Of a stretch of 28,474 bases of DNA, positions 28,266-28,474 are shown one piece after another. The position numbers and the translations under genes were made by a program. Positions within the stretch are counted from its first letter, which is position 1. Each line of letters opens with the position of its first letter. The stretch lies in IMG/VR virus record IMGVR_UViG_3300048597_000176, positions 1 to 28,474 of that record. One strand, written 5' to 3'. The notes beneath the pieces were generated by a model. It was not told the origin of the DNA. It was given only the letters and a program-made list of their open reading frames with translations, and made no database searches. This stretch comes from a virus.

Positions 28266-28474
28266 CCGTCACCAGGTTGTGGCCGGGCTGGTCAACGTCT
28301 CGATGGCGGCGGCCATGGCGGCCTTTGGCAGGCCGCGCCATCGCTCGCGGCCATGGTTAAAGGCACGGCGCGCGGCCATCTACATGGCGGTGTGCGGGTT
28401 CTCGCTGTCGCGGCGCAGCGTGGCGCGGGCCATCGGCGTGACGCACTACTGCTGCAACCAAGCCTGCCGGGCGA
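28252..28474 (+). CDS. Helix-turn-helix protein resembling DnaA domain IV (truncated by window edge)
   Basis: The frame starts with ATG at 28252 and runs off the right edge with 74 residues visible. The segment KARRAAIYMAVCGFSLSRRS followed by VARAIGVTHYCCNQAC resembles the DnaA C-terminal origin-binding helix-turn-helix ('igr..g.dh.tV..A'), which also occurs in stand-alone phage and chromosomal regulators of replication. It could act at a phage origin, such as the motif array near 1417-1675, but that link is inference. Ribosome-binding signal weak (GGGAG 8-12 nt upstream). Confidence 0.6.
   Translation, partial: MSASDRHQVVAGLVNVSMAAAMAAFGRPRHRSRPWLKARRAAIYMAVCGFSLSRRSVARAIGVTHYCCNQACRA

Overview
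The window is one continuous stretch of a temperate, T7-like (podovirus-type) phage genome. It is GC-rich, with coding frames strongly biased to G/C in third positions. The attachment-site core is a 45-nt copy of the 3' part of a tRNA-Lys(CTT) gene of the kind found in Alphaproteobacteria. The host is therefore probably an alphaproteobacterium; an order such as Sphingomonadales is only a guess. Phage genes lie on both sides of the attachment core, so the sequence looks like the excised, circular or virion form (intact attP) rather than an ordinary prophage with attL and attR at its ends.

Layout. 1-1068: two leftward genes (a truncated small protein and a DUF932 protein) whose leaders share a 17-bp repeat. 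1069-1713: a long non-coding region with about eleven GTTAC/GTAAC motifs, an alternating purine-pyrimidine tract and an AT-rich block, which is a candidate replication origin or control region. 1714-8657: packaging and head genes (small and large terminase, gp13-like GNAT-fold protein, portal, scaffold, major capsid). 8717-14714: small head protein, tail tubular proteins A and B (B carries a discoidin-like domain), and internal virion proteins like T7 gp14 and gp15. 14718-20604: two large ejection-type proteins. The first is a polyvalent protein with a ParB-like domain and an ADP-ribosyltransferase-like domain; the second resembles a gp16-type channel protein. 20647-22212: tail fibre and a small companion. 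22209-23706: lysis cassette (small lipoprotein, GH24 lysozyme with a C-terminal membrane anchor, overlapping i-/o-spanins, small membrane protein). 23677-23823: a candidate promoter, structured small RNA and strong terminator. 23885-23993: attP. 24061-25842 (minus): tyrosine integrase operon. 25898-26563 (minus): CI-like repressor. 26586-28474 (plus): early operon starting with a Cro-like gene and cut by the window end.

How it works together. The structural genes are nearly all on the plus strand and many are joined by 4-bp start/stop overlaps. No phage RNA polymerase is visible here, so host polymerase probably transcribes them. Three sites of the form CAAAGCWTCCAC followed 14-15 nt later by a -10-like hexamer sit before the terminase, capsid and tail-fibre genes and look like phage late promoters. 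The lysogeny switch uses ATGCAT-rich palindromes that overlap the -10 boxes of both the early rightward promoter and the integrase-operon promoter. One repressor could thus silence both.

The most unusual item is the 1130-residue protein at the ejection-protein position. Its ADP-ribosyltransferase-like domain has a more AT-rich composition than its surroundings, and it is preceded by a nested open frame that has its own Shine-Dalgarno sequence.
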